Assembly: GCF_024398015.1 (NCBI RefSeq) | Contig: NZ_CP073747.1 | Coordinates: 3,097,001 to 3,161,000 of the forward strand | DNA: 64,000 nt | DNA from: Kordiimonas sp. SCSIO 12610 | GTDB taxonomy: Bacteria; Pseudomonadota; Alphaproteobacteria; Sphingomonadales; Kordiimonadaceae | Reading direction: 5' to 3' | Notes under the pieces: model-generated | Databases searched by the model: none | What the model saw: only the letters and a program-made list of their open reading frames with translations | What the model was told of the DNA's origin: nothing | In this document: in pieces, positions 1 to 10,210 of the stretch | How positions within the stretch are numbered: the first letter of the stretch is position 1 | How the letters are laid out: each line of letters opens with the position of its first letter | Made by a program: the position numbers and the translations under genes

Positions 1-1398
1 AGCAGCCATAATTTTGGCTTCATGCATCAGATCATCAACTTGCGTATCGACAGGGCGAATATCAATTTCCGGATCAACAAGTCCAGTTGGCCGGATAATT
101 TGCTCAGCAAAGGTACCGCCTGTACGCTCTAACTCCCAGTCTCCAGGCGTTGCAGACACATAAATGGATTGTGGCCGCATGGCATCCCATTCATCAAATT
201 TAAGCGGCCTGTTGTCAACACAGCTCGGCAGGCGGAAACCATAATCAGCAAGCGTTCCCTTGCGTTTCGCATCCCCCCTGCTCATGCCGCCAATCTGACT
301 AACACTCACATGGCTTTCGTCAACAAATAAAAGTGCGTTTTCAGGGATATATTCAAATAGTGTCGGTGGTGGATCGCCGGGGTTACGGCCAGTGAGGTAA
401 CGGGAATAGTTTTCAATGCCCGCGCAGCTTCCTGTCGCTTCCATCATTTCAAGATCAAATGTTGTACGCTGTTCAATCCGCTGCGCTTCTAGCAAGCGCC
501 CTTGTTGTTCATATTCCTTAAGACGCTGTTGTAATTCGTGCTTAATGCCTTTGCGCGCCTGATCAAGCGTCGGGCGCGGTGTAACATAGTGGCTGTTCGC
601 ATAAATTTTCACTGCTTCAAGTGACCGGGTTTTTTCACCTGTGAGTGGATCAAACTCAACAATATCCTCAACTTCATCACCAAACATCATTAACCGCCAT
701 GCGCGGTCTTCATAATGGCTAGGGAAGATATCAATAATGTCACCGCGAATTCTAAAGGTTCCGCGCTGAAAGGCCTGATCGTTGCGGGTATACTGCATAG
801 CAACAAGACGGCGTGCCAAATCACGGGTATCGATATCATCACCTGTTTTGATACCAAAGGTCATAGCAGTATAGGTTTCAACGGACCCAATACCGTATAT
901 ACAGGAAACAGAGGCAACGATAATTACATCATCGCGCTCAAGGATAGCCCGTGTTGCCGAATGCCGCATTCGGTCAATCTGTTCGTTGATTGACGCCTCT
1001 TTCTCAACATAGGTATCAGTACGTGGCACATAAGCTTCTGGTTGATAATAATCATAGTAAGATACAAAATATTCGACGGCATTATTCGGAAAAAAGCTTT
1101 TAAATTCACCGTACAATTGCGCAGCAAGGGTTTTATTAGGCGCCAGAATAAGCGCAGGGCGCTGTGTCGCTTCAATAACCTTCGCCATTGTATAGGTTTT
1201 ACCTGATCCAGTAACCCCAAGTAATACCTGATCTCTGTCACCTGATCTGGTACCATCAACCAACTCTGCAATCGCTGTTGGCTGATCACCTGATGGCTCA
1301 AAATCAGAAACCACTTCTAATTTGACACCGCCCTCAGATTTTTCAGGACGCTCTGGCCGATGGGGAACAAAAGGAATATTTGCTTCGTCAGGAATCAT
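1..1398 (-). CDS. uvrB: UvrABC excinuclease subunit B, N-terminal part (runs off the window)
   Basis: UvrB is the DNA-damage-verifying helicase-like subunit of cytoplasmic nucleotide excision repair, acting between UvrA and UvrC. The 466 visible codons start at ATG 1398. They include the Walker A segment [10 protein letters not shown] near the N-terminus, the [12 protein letters not shown] motif, the damage-probing beta-hairpin region [12 protein letters not shown], and further on [17 protein letters not shown], which carries the DE(S)H helicase box. The C-terminal part lies outside the window. It is transcribed away from the aminotransferase gene at 1588, with 189 bp between the two starts. 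Identification is firm; only completeness is unknown. Confidence 0.97.
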   Translation of the reverse strand, partial: MIPDEANIPFVPHRPERPEKSEGGVKLEVVSDFEPSGDQPTAIAELVDGTRSGDRDQVLLGVTGSGKTYTMAKVIEATQRPALILAPNKTLAAQLYGEFKSFFPNNAVEYFVSYYDYYQPEAYVPRTDTYVEKEASINEQIDRMRHSATRAILERDDVIIVASVSCIYGIGSVETYTAMTFGIKTGDDIDTRDLARRLVAMQYTRNDQAFQRGTFRIRGDIIDIFPSHYEDRAWRLMMFGDEVEDIVEFDPLTGEKTRSLEAVKIYANSHYVTPRPTLDQARKGIKHELQQRLKEYEQQGRLLEAQRIEQRTTFDLEMMEATGSCAGIENYSRYLTGRNPGDPPPTLFEYIPENALLFVDESHVSVSQIGGMSRGDAKRKGTLADYGFRLPSCVDNRPLKFDEWDAMRPQSIYVSATPGDWELERTGGTFAEQIIRPTGLVDPEIDIRPVDTQVDDLMHEAKIMAA

Positions 1399-1566
1399 TA
1401 CAAAACCATCTTTCACAGATTTACAGTATATTTTTATCAAAAGCACCTCAGATTAGAACAAAGCAAAAACAAATAATATAGAAAAGTCATGATCATACTG
1501 AAAATATGATTTTCTCGGCTTGCGGAAATATATACAGAGGCTTATGGTGCGCCGGCGCAATATTAG

Positions 1567-2790
<1,224 letters not shown>

Positions 2791-2853
2791 GAATTCCTAA
2801 TAGAATTTTCGAACGAAATAATTGCAACCAGCTTAATACTCATCTCGGCAGCA

Positions 2854-3666
2854 TTGCATGCGCTGTGGAATGCTGCCGTAAAAAAGTCGCCTGACAAGCT
2901 CCCTATTATGATTTTTATCATGGCATATGGGGGGCTTATTTTTATCCCGATTGTCTTTTTCATTCCTGCACCTGACATAGAATTGTGGGGGTGGATCGGG
3001 CTTTCAGCCATCATTCATCTTTTGTATCAAATGTCATTGACCAAAATGTATGAAGTAAATCCGCTTTCCTACGCTTATCCAATTGCCCGCGGCACAGGCC
3101 CTCTGCTCGTTACAGTATTTTCAGTCTTAATCTTTAAAGACACGATCACTTTACTCGAACTTTTGTTCATAGCATCCTTAGTGCTCGGTATTTTCCTAAC
3201 GATTAAAACAAGCGATCACCCCAGTAAAGGCGTAGGTACCGACAACGAAACAAATACCTTATATCCTTTGCTGACCGGTGTGATGATTGCCGGGTATACG
3301 CTAATTGATTCGCATGCCGTAAAGATAAGTGAAAACTTGCTAACCTTCATTATCTGGTCCGGCCTTGCCCAATCGCCGTTACTGTTAATCATTGCCCTTA
3401 GAAAGCGTGGATTTAAGATATTGAAACAATCGCTTAAAGTATGGCGCTACGGTATTCCCGCAACCTTAATCGCGCAAACAGGCTATGCCTTCGCACTAAC
3501 AGCATACAGTTTTGGCAATGTTGGAAAAATCGCCGCCTTAAGAGAAACAAGTATCTTGTTTGCAGGCCTCATCGGATATTTTTGGCTTAAGGAAAAAGTA
3601 TCTGCTCAAAAAGCAATGGCATTTATACTCATCATGTCAAGCGCTGTCGCTCTTGCTGTATTTTAA
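2854..3666 (+). CDS. EamA/DMT-family inner-membrane transporter; start codon unclear
   Basis: A multi-helix drug/metabolite transporter with two EamA repeats, probably exporting a small metabolite. The motif LHALWNAAVKKSPDK is typical of the first helix, and the C-terminal repeat ends YFWLKEKVSAQKAMAFILIMSS. The first canonical start is TTG 2854, which would cut off half of helix 1. The open frame extends upstream to the aminotransferase stop at 2788 and encodes a plausible start of helix 1 (IIATSLILISAAL), but it contains no ATG, GTG or TTG. An AGGA at 2789-2792 sits 7 bases before an ATA codon at 2800, so the true start may be that ATA or a mutated ATG. Probably co-transcribed with the aminotransferase gene. 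Confidence 0.85.
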   Translation: MHALWNAAVKKSPDKLPIMIFIMAYGGLIFIPIVFFIPAPDIELWGWIGLSAIIHLLYQMSLTKMYEVNPLSYAYPIARGTGPLLVTVFSVLIFKDTITLLELLFIASLVLGIFLTIKTSDHPSKGVGTDNETNTLYPLLTGVMIAGYTLIDSHAVKISENLLTFIIWSGLAQSPLLLIIALRKRGFKILKQSLKVWRYGIPATLIAQTGYAFALTAYSFGNVGKIAALRETSILFAGLIGYFWLKEKVSAQKAMAFILIMSSAVALAVF

Positions 3667-3779
3667 TCGATATAATGAATTATAAATAATAATTTTATCA
3701 ATTTTATAAATATATAACTCTTTGCTATATTTGACCTCAGACAAAACATAACACCAAACCATAATACCGAGGAAAAATC

Positions 3780-4247
3780 ATGGCTAACCAAACTATCTTT
3801 CAGAATGCTAAACCTGAGATTGCAGAAGCTTTAAAGCCTGTTCTTGCAGATACTGTTTTACTTTATACACTTACACAGAATGTTCACTGGAATGTAACAG
3901 GACCGCTGTTTCAGCCTGTCCACGCATTAACCGAAGAGCAATATACGGAACTTGCTGCAGCGATTGACGAGATTGCAGAACGCATTAGAAGTTTGGGACT
4001 AAAAGCGCCCGCAACATTAAAAGCATTCATCGAGCTTGGTAGCATTGAAGACGGCGACGAGAATGCGTCGGCTGAAGACATGGTTCGCTCACTTGTGCAC
4101 GCTAATGAAGCAATCACAAATACCATTCGTCCAATCATAAGCAAAGCCGCGGAAGCGGGCGACGAGGTAACCGCAGGGCTATTAACTGATCGGCTCACAG
4201 TTCATGAAAAAGCCGTGTGGATGCTAAATGCCATGATTGGTCAGTAA
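3780..4247 (+). CDS. dps: Dps-family ferritin-like DNA-protection protein
   Basis: A 155-residue four-helix-bundle protein of the Dps family. These form hollow dodecamers that oxidise and store iron with hydrogen peroxide and can protect DNA. The inter-subunit ferroxidase ligands are all visible: His36 in NVHWNVTG, His48, Asp63 and Glu67 in the segment AAAIDEIAERIRSLG. The N-terminus lacks the lysine-rich tail used for DNA binding in E. coli Dps, so iron and peroxide detoxification may dominate (inference). GAGG lies before the ATG, the upstream DNA is very AT-rich, and a strong intrinsic terminator follows. It stands alone, just before the iron-uptake genes feoAB. Confidence 0.93.
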   Translation: MANQTIFQNAKPEIAEALKPVLADTVLLYTLTQNVHWNVTGPLFQPVHALTEEQYTELAAAIDEIAERIRSLGLKAPATLKAFIELGSIEDGDENASAEDMVRSLVHANEAITNTIRPIISKAAEAGDEVTAGLLTDRLTVHEKAVWMLNAMIGQ

Positions 4248-4278
4248 AGATACAAATTTCCCCCTCCCAAACTATAGC

Positions 4279-4314
4279 AAGGCTATGCCGTTCCCCTCGG
4301 CATAGCCTTTTTTT
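4279..4314 (+). terminator. Intrinsic terminator after dps
   Basis: GGCTATGCCG at 4281-4290 pairs with CGGCATAGCC at 4298-4307, with a short pyrimidine loop and a following run of T. It separates dps from feoAB. Confidence 0.9.
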
Positions 4315-4396
4315 AAATAAAAGCCCATGAGTCACAAGTCTGCTATTCACCGGCTAATTGCTTGCTGTGTCTTAATTTCCATGTTACCTGATGATT

Positions 4397-4413
4397 TTAA
4401 GAACCACTCTTAA
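4397..4413. promoter_or_regulatory. 17-bp inverted repeat upstream of feoA
   Basis: TTAAGA at 4397-4402 and TCTTAA at 4408-4413 form a perfect inverted repeat with a 5-bp spacer, 24 bp before the feoA start. It could be an operator for an iron-responsive regulator or a short hairpin in the leader. It does not clearly match a classical Fur box, so the regulator is unknown. Confidence 0.35.
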
Positions 4414-4437
4414 CAAGCAATCATATCGGGGCACTTC

Positions 4438-4701
4438 ATGAAACAAACAAATACGGGGATACCTCTAGGGACTTTATCGCCTGGAGCAATAGGTGTGATT
4501 ACCCAAATTGGTGGTTTTTCAAATACAGAAGATGCATCACAGGCGGACCGTCTGCGCGAAATTGGTTTTGCAGAGGATTTACCCTTTGAAATTTTACAAC
4601 AAAGCCCGTTCGGCCGTGACCCAATTGCCGTTAGCATTGACGGCATGACCGTCGCTATTCGCAGAAACGACGCAAATATAATCCTTGTAGACCTATCATG
4701 A
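4438..4701 (+). CDS. feoA: Ferrous iron transport protein A
   Basis: An 87-residue SH3-like cytoplasmic protein that supports FeoB-dependent Fe(II) import. The sequence has the FeoA pattern: LSPGAIGVITQIGG near the N-terminus, RLREIGFAEDLPFEILQQSPFGRDP in the middle and a final strand IILVDLS. The ATG lies shortly after a GGGGC stretch. Its stop codon overlaps the feoB start in an ATGA junction at 4698-4701, so the two are translationally coupled. Confidence 0.93.
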   Translation: MKQTNTGIPLGTLSPGAIGVITQIGGFSNTEDASQADRLREIGFAEDLPFEILQQSPFGRDPIAVSIDGMTVAIRRNDANIILVDLS

Positions 4702-6542
4702 CTTCAAACAAACGCATTGCCCTTGTTGGTAACCCGAACTGCGGGAAATCTGCACTCTTTAACGCGCTTACAGGCCTTCGACAAAAGGTAGCAAACTATC
4801 CCGGTGCTACGGTTGAACGCCGTACAGGACCGCTCCTTGATAACAGCTCTGTTGAATTGATTGACCTTCCCGGCACCTACAGCCTAACGCCGCGCAGTCC
4901 CGACGAAGAAGTCACCCGAAATATCCTGATGGGTACTCAGGAAAATGAGGCGAAACCAGAGGCGCTCATTTGTGTCGTTGATGCAACGAACCTCGCCCAG
5001 CATTTACGCTTCACATTAGAGCTCAAGAGCCTGGGTATTCCGATGATACTAGCGCTTAATATGACGGACTTGGCAGCTCGGGAACAGATCAAAATCGACC
5101 CTGCTTTGTTATCTGAAAAGCTTGGAATTCCTGTTATTGAAACCGTTGCAGTCAGGAAAAAAGGCCTTGATGCAATTAAAGCAAATATCGAAGCTATTTT
5201 AAAAAGCGATTTGGATGTAACCGTTGATACGTGGGACAGTGTTGCAGCCCGACAGAAAGCCGCAAGAAAACTTGCTAAGGAAGTGACCATCAGCGAGGGT
5301 GTCGGCCATAAGGCAACCCACTTTTTAGACAAAATTTTCCTTCATCCTGTCTTCGGTATCCTGATTTTATTTGGCCTACTTTTCTTCATGTTTCAGGCCG
5401 TATTCTCATGGGCGGAAGCACCTATGGGGTGGATTGAAGACGGCATCGCAATCCTTCAGGGGCTCGTAACTGCAAACCTCGACGAAGGCTTTATTACCAG
5501 TTTACTATCTGATGGTATTCTCGCTGGTGTCGGAAGTGTTGTCGTCTTCCTGCCCCAAATTATCATCCTGTTTGCGTTCGTGCTTACACTCGAATCGACA
5601 GGTTATATGGCCCGTGCCGCTTTCCTGATGGACAAATTGATGGCTTCAGTTGGCCTTAATGGCCGTGCCTTTATTCCATTATTATCAAGTTTTGCCTGTG
5701 CAATTCCGGGCATAATGGCAGCGCGCGCAATTGCAGACCCAAAGGATCGCCTGACGACCATTCTGATCGCTCCCTTAATGACCTGCTCTGCACGTCTACC
5801 CGTTTACACCGTCATTATTGGCGCCTTCATTCCCAATACAAACGTTGGTGACACCTTTGTTGGCCTGCAAGGGTTGGTTATGTTCGGCCTTTATCTCATG
5901 GGCATTGTCTCAGCGCTTGTTATTGCAGCCGTATTGAAACGCACTGTTGCAAAAGGTAAATCAACAGGCTTCCTTCTCGAGCTTCCTAAATACCAGATGC
6001 CAAATTTACGTTTCATCATGATTGGGCTTGTTGAGCGATCACGCTTATTCTTGCGGCGCGCGGGCACAGTGATTATGGGTGCAACCATCGTTCTTTGGGT
6101 TTTGGCATCCTATCCGGGCGCACCAGCAGGTTCTGACAAACCTGATGTCTACCATAGTTTTGCGGGGATGATTGGCCGTGCGCTGGAAGTTATTTTTGCG
6201 CCTATCGGATTTAACTGGGAAATTTCAATTGCCCTCGTACCGGGAATGGCTGCGCGTGAAGTTGCCATTTCTTCGCTTGGTACTGTCTATTCACTGGCTG
6301 GAAGTGAAGAAGCCGTTGAGGCTGGATTGGTGGGCATGCTTAATGGCCTTTGGTCACTTCCGACCGCGCTCGCTTTCCTTGCATGGTTTGTATACGCGCC
6401 GCAGTGCCTTTCAACCATCGCAGTGACACGCCGTGAAACTAACGGCTGGAAATGGCCGCTATTCATGACTGGATATCTTTTTGCCGCTGCTTATATCGCT
6501 GCCTTTATAACCTATCAGCTTTCCAGTGCGTTAATCGGATGA
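4698..6542 (+). CDS. feoB: Ferrous iron transporter B (GTPase-permease)
   Basis: A 614-residue inner-membrane Fe(II) transporter with an N-terminal G domain. The G1 motif is GNPNCGKS at 11-18, G3 is DLPG at 56-59 and G4 is NMTD at 121-124. A helical linker follows, then a polytopic region from about residue 220 with the two Gate-type segments, including TGYMARAAFLMDK and the cysteine-containing FACAIPGIMAARAI and MTCSARLPVY stretches. It is shorter than the E. coli protein and lacks its long C-terminal extension; no feoC follows. Operon with feoA. Confidence 0.96.
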   Translation: MTSNKRIALVGNPNCGKSALFNALTGLRQKVANYPGATVERRTGPLLDNSSVELIDLPGTYSLTPRSPDEEVTRNILMGTQENEAKPEALICVVDATNLAQHLRFTLELKSLGIPMILALNMTDLAAREQIKIDPALLSEKLGIPVIETVAVRKKGLDAIKANIEAILKSDLDVTVDTWDSVAARQKAARKLAKEVTISEGVGHKATHFLDKIFLHPVFGILILFGLLFFMFQAVFSWAEAPMGWIEDGIAILQGLVTANLDEGFITSLLSDGILAGVGSVVVFLPQIIILFAFVLTLESTGYMARAAFLMDKLMASVGLNGRAFIPLLSSFACAIPGIMAARAIADPKDRLTTILIAPLMTCSARLPVYTVIIGAFIPNTNVGDTFVGLQGLVMFGLYLMGIVSALVIAAVLKRTVAKGKSTGFLLELPKYQMPNLRFIMIGLVERSRLFLRRAGTVIMGATIVLWVLASYPGAPAGSDKPDVYHSFAGMIGRALEVIFAPIGFNWEISIALVPGMAAREVAISSLGTVYSLAGSEEAVEAGLVGMLNGLWSLPTALAFLAWFVYAPQCLSTIAVTRRETNGWKWPLFMTGYLFAAAYIAAFITYQLSSALIG

Positions 6543-6571
6543 TATGCTCTCTCTAACTATGGGAGTGAAAT

Positions 6572-7768
6572 ATGAAAAGATTTCTGGTTACATCAGCCTT
6601 AGGGGTTATCTTGACGTCTGCATTGAGCGCTTATGACGTAAGTGAAAAAGCAAATGAGATTGCAAAAAATACAATCATTATCGATACGCATATCGACGTA
6701 CCTTACCGCCTGAATGATGGATGGATTGATGTCACCAAGGCCACTGAAGGCGGTGATTTCGATTACCCACGTGCTATCAAAGGTGGATTGAACGCCCCCT
6801 TTATGTCAATTTACACCCCTGCGGCATTGGACGGCACACCAGACGCTAAAAAGCATGCAGAGCGGATGATCGGCATCGTTGAAAAAATGGTCGCCACGGC
6901 ACCGGAAAAATTCCAAATCGCTCACAGTGTCGCGGATGTGGAAACCGCCTTTAAAAAAGGTATTATCGCTCTTCCAATGGGTATGGAAAACGGATCGCCT
7001 ATCAGTGGTGATCTTGACAATATCGATTATTTTTACAAACGCGGTATTCGATATGTCACGCTATCCCACTCAAAAGCAAATGGCATTTCTGATTCGTCAT
7101 ATGACGATAACAGGAAATGGTTTGGCCTTTCAGAGTTTGGTGTGAAGGCCGTTGAGCGCATGAATAACATCGGGGTCATGGTTGATGTCAGCCATATATC
7201 CGACACCGCTTTCTGGAAAGTCATGGAAGTAGCCAAGGCACCAGCGATCGCGTCCCATTCATCCGTAAGAAAATTCACCCCGGGTTTTGAGCGCAACATG
7301 AATGATAAAATGATCAAGGCGCTCGCACAGCAAGGCGGCGTTATCATGATCAATTATGGGTCTTCTTTCCTAACCAAAGGCGCCAATCAATATAACACCA
7401 ATGCTGTTAAAGCGTATCAAGCCTATCTGAAAGCCGAAGGCATTGAAAACACGACTGAAGCCCAAGAGAAATTTAGGAAAAAATACAGTCTGGAAACCCC
7501 GTACCCATTCGCTACATTGAATGATGTTCTGGATCATATTGACCATGTTGTGCAGATTACAGGCAGCGTTGATTTTGTTGGAATTGGCTCTGATTATGAT
7601 GGTGTCGGCAACACATTACCCGTTGGCTTAAAAGACGTGTCCTCATATCCAGCATTAATTGATGGCCTCTTGAAGCGTGGTTATAGCGAGGACGACATCA
7701 AAAAAATTCTATCCGGCAATATTCTGCGGGTTTGGCGCGCTGTAGAGGATTATGCCGCCAATCATTAA
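6572..7768 (+). CDS. Secreted membrane dipeptidase (peptidase family M19)
   Basis: A 398-residue zinc dipeptidase of the renal-dipeptidase family with an N-terminal signal peptide (probable cleavage after residue 20, ALSA). The metal ligands are visible with family spacing: His40 and Asp42 in DTHID, Glu139 in MGMENG, His208 in VDVSHIS and His229 in ASHSS. GSDYDGV near the C-terminus is also typical. It probably acts in the periplasm on dipeptides, possibly including D-amino-acid dipeptides. A GGGAG lies before the ATG. It follows feoB by 29 bp and may be read with it, although no functional link is obvious. A terminator follows. Confidence 0.92.
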   Translation: MKRFLVTSALGVILTSALSAYDVSEKANEIAKNTIIIDTHIDVPYRLNDGWIDVTKATEGGDFDYPRAIKGGLNAPFMSIYTPAALDGTPDAKKHAERMIGIVEKMVATAPEKFQIAHSVADVETAFKKGIIALPMGMENGSPISGDLDNIDYFYKRGIRYVTLSHSKANGISDSSYDDNRKWFGLSEFGVKAVERMNNIGVMVDVSHISDTAFWKVMEVAKAPAIASHSSVRKFTPGFERNMNDKMIKALAQQGGVIMINYGSSFLTKGANQYNTNAVKAYQAYLKAEGIENTTEAQEKFRKKYSLETPYPFATLNDVLDHIDHVVQITGSVDFVGIGSDYDGVGNTLPVGLKDVSSYPALIDGLLKRGYSEDDIKKILSGNILRVWRAVEDYAANH

Positions 7769-7792
7769 TCAAAAATCATTGATTTCTCTTTT

Positions 7793-7821
7793 AGGCCGCG
7801 AATTCTTGCGGCCTTTCTTTT
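7793..7821 (+). terminator. Intrinsic terminator after the M19 dipeptidase gene
   Basis: AGGCCGC at 7793-7799 pairs with GCGGCCT at 7808-7814, followed by a T-rich tail. Confidence 0.85.
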
Positions 7822-7943
7822 ATCAAAATAATTCATGTCATTAAACGAAAGCTGATTGACGAAGCTTGGCTTATAGTGAATGCTAATCGTAGGGGAGTGG
7901 TAAACACATATCATTGTTTACCCAATTAATATTGGGAGTAGCT

Positions 7944-9266
7944 ATGACCGATAACGTGTCGAGTAAGGATGCCGTTGATCAAAGCGGTATTTCAAACAAT
8001 CTGAAATATTACACACTTTTTATTTTGACGATTGTATATGCCTTTAATTTCATCGACCGTCAGATTTTGGTCATCATGCAAGAAGCTATTAAAGTTGATC
8101 TAGAGCTAACAGATACATGGCTAGGTTTTCTTTCTGGTCCCGCGTTCGCTTTGTTTTATACCATTGTGGGAATTCCTATTGCCCGTTACGCAGACTTTGC
8201 AAACCGACGAAATATTATCGCAGTTTCATTAGCATTATGGAGTGGCATGACCGCTCTTTCTGGACTAGCCCAGAATGTTATTCAACTTGCAATGGCGCGC
8301 GTCGGCGTTGGTATCGGTGAGGCAGGCGGTAGCCCACCATCGCATTCAATCATTTCCAATATGTTCAAAGAAAAAGAACGTGCAACCGCACTCGCAATTT
8401 ATTCGTCGGGATTGTATTTAGGAATTCTACTTGGCTATATTTTAGGGGGATACCTCGTTGTAGCTTATGGTTGGCGTAACACCTTTTTCATAGTTGGAAT
8501 ACCCGGTGTATTAATGGCACTTCTGGTAAGGTTTACTCTAAAAGAACCGATTAGAGAAAACGCGACAAGTATACGTTCAGAACCATTTAAAATTAGTGAT
8601 CACTTTGTTGGTATTTTTAAAGTGATGGGAGTTTTATTTCGCCTCAAGTCATTTCCTTACTTTGCCTTAGGGTGTGCAATGTCTGCCTTTATTAGTTACG
8701 GCGTCGGCAATTTCGTGCCGTCATATATCATAAGATATTATGATCTTAGTCCGTCAGATTTTGCAATTCGGCTCGCACTTTCTGGCGGCGGTGGAGGTAT
8801 GATTGGTACCTTCCTTGGGGGATATTTAACCGACAAAATAGGCGCAAAAGATATCCGCTGGTATTTATGGCTACCTGGTCTGATCGCGGTACTTGCTATT
8901 CCGTTTGCCATTTGGGCCTATTTAGTAACTGATGTAGACACAATGTTTATTCTCATTTTTGTCTATACTGTTATGGGAACACTGTATTTAGCACCCGCAA
9001 TCGCAACCGCACATAGGCTAGTTGTCCCACACATGCGCGCAATGGCATCAGCCGTATTGTTCTTCATTCTCAACCTTATTGGACTTGGTTTGGGACCTTT
9101 ATTTATAGGATTCCTAAGTGATTATTTAACTAAAATAAACGGCGTCGAAAGCTTAAGAGAAGCCATGATTATTGGTGTTTGTCTGGCAGTAATTAAAGGT
9201 GTTCTCTTCTATATCGGAGGACGTCATTTACCAGAAGATTTGAATAAACAAGCGGATATGAAATAA
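7944..9266 (+). CDS. MFS transporter, spinster-like
   Basis: A 440-residue, 12-helix major-facilitator transporter of the inner membrane. The first helix ends FNFIDRQILVIMQ, typical of spinster-type MFS proteins. The cytoplasmic loop 2-3 motif appears as ARYADFANRRNII, and helix 4 carries ARVGVGIGEAGGSPPS. I place the start at ATG 7944 because GGGAG sits 5 bases before it; a TTG 30 bases upstream has poor spacing. Substrate unknown; such proteins are often annotated for lipids or organic anions without proof. It stands alone between a terminator and a convergent gene. Confidence 0.9.
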   Translation: MTDNVSSKDAVDQSGISNNLKYYTLFILTIVYAFNFIDRQILVIMQEAIKVDLELTDTWLGFLSGPAFALFYTIVGIPIARYADFANRRNIIAVSLALWSGMTALSGLAQNVIQLAMARVGVGIGEAGGSPPSHSIISNMFKEKERATALAIYSSGLYLGILLGYILGGYLVVAYGWRNTFFIVGIPGVLMALLVRFTLKEPIRENATSIRSEPFKISDHFVGIFKVMGVLFRLKSFPYFALGCAMSAFISYGVGNFVPSYIIRYYDLSPSDFAIRLALSGGGGGMIGTFLGGYLTDKIGAKDIRWYLWLPGLIAVLAIPFAIWAYLVTDVDTMFILIFVYTVMGTLYLAPAIATAHRLVVPHMRAMASAVLFFILNLIGLGLGPLFIGFLSDYLTKINGVESLREAMIIGVCLAVIKGVLFYIGGRHLPEDLNKQADMK

Positions 9267-9277
9267 ATTGCTAATGG

Positions 9278-10195
9278 CTAGCGCTGATACAGGCGCCAGT
9301 TTCTAAAATCAATCGCAAACTCGTCGCGCCCAAGCACATCCGTACCAAGGATAATTGCAGGAGCGCGGCGGGCACCAAAAGCTGCAAAAATTGGTAAATC
9401 TGAAGTGATAACCTTTACATCTTCATATGATTTTTTGCCGAATGTTAAATTTTCAACAATCACAGTGCGCCCCCCACTTATACCGCCCGCGGATAGAATT
9501 CGCCGTAACTCCTGATTCTGTGGCTTACGTTCTTTCGCGCTTGGCAACGCTTGATAAGCGGCATCATTCATGACGGTAAAGGAAGCGCCAGTATCTATAA
9601 TCGCGTGAACTTCCACACCTTCGATATCAATAACCATCGCAAGTGAACCATAACCCACTGCACGGCCCTGCGTTACATCCCAGGTTTTATAGCCTGGCAT
9701 ATCCCGTATGTTATCAAACAAATGAACTTTGGCTTGCTTTAAATAGAAAGCAAGCGTTTTACTACGCAACAAATCTATCCCGATAAGGCCATAAACATTT
9801 GCTCGTCCCTTTGGTGCGGCAACAGCAACCGTTTCCTCAATTTCTAGTGTACGACCAAGGGCCGTGATTTCTTTGATAGGATACAAAAGCGCTTCAGTGC
9901 GCCCGGTAGCTGTTAATATGCGTTTGGAACGCCTTGGAATTGCATTTATGCCGAGCGCCACTGGCAACCTTCGATAGGCAATCGTGCGACTGGCCGCTGT
10001 ATCAATTACAAATGGAAACGGGCCTTTTCCCTCAATAAAGGTATCGACAACAAACCGCCCTTGATCGTCTTCGCTTAACCGTGAACCCTGCTGGTCCTCA
10101 GCGACACTTGAAATGCTCAGGCACCAAAATATGATCAGAAACAATAAAGGCGACCACAATGTGCCGCCTTTAGTCGATATGGATTTCAAATACAC
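9278..10195 (-). CDS. Two-lobed retropepsin-like aspartyl protease, secreted or membrane-anchored
   Basis: A 305-residue protein with an N-terminal hydrophobic segment (about 13-32) serving as signal peptide or anchor. Two aspartyl-protease lobes follow. The first has FVIDTAAS (Asp65) and later GLIGIDLL; the second has AIIDTGAS (Asp201) and later ILGTDVLG. Each lobe therefore carries its own catalytic-type loop and hydrophobic-hydrophobic-Gly signature, as in a single-chain pseudo-dimer. The first loop has Ala instead of the usual Gly. The start appears to be GTG 10195; other TTG starts are possible. Natural substrate unknown. It lies just after rpoD on the same strand, 15 bp downstream. Confidence 0.85.
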   Translation of the reverse strand: MYLKSISTKGGTLWSPLLFLIIFWCLSISSVAEDQQGSRLSEDDQGRFVVDTFIEGKGPFPFVIDTAASRTIAYRRLPVALGINAIPRRSKRILTATGRTEALLYPIKEITALGRTLEIEETVAVAAPKGRANVYGLIGIDLLRSKTLAFYLKQAKVHLFDNIRDMPGYKTWDVTQGRAVGYGSLAMVIDIEGVEVHAIIDTGASFTVMNDAAYQALPSAKERKPQNQELRRILSAGGISGGRTVIVENLTFGKKSYEDVKVITSDLPIFAAFGARRAPAIILGTDVLGRDEFAIDFRNWRLYQR

Positions 10196-10210
10196 TACAC
10201 CAAGACCATT

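Noticed and set aside
1548-1559. 12-bp palindrome TGCGCCGGCGCA upstream of the aminotransferase gene
   Set aside because: It shares part of its sequence with the carB terminator stem, but two partial matches are not enough to call a dispersed repeat; kept only as a note.
7914-7943. TTG start 30 bases upstream of the MFS gene
   Set aside because: Poor ribosome-site spacing; ATG 7944 with GGGAG 5 bases upstream fits better.
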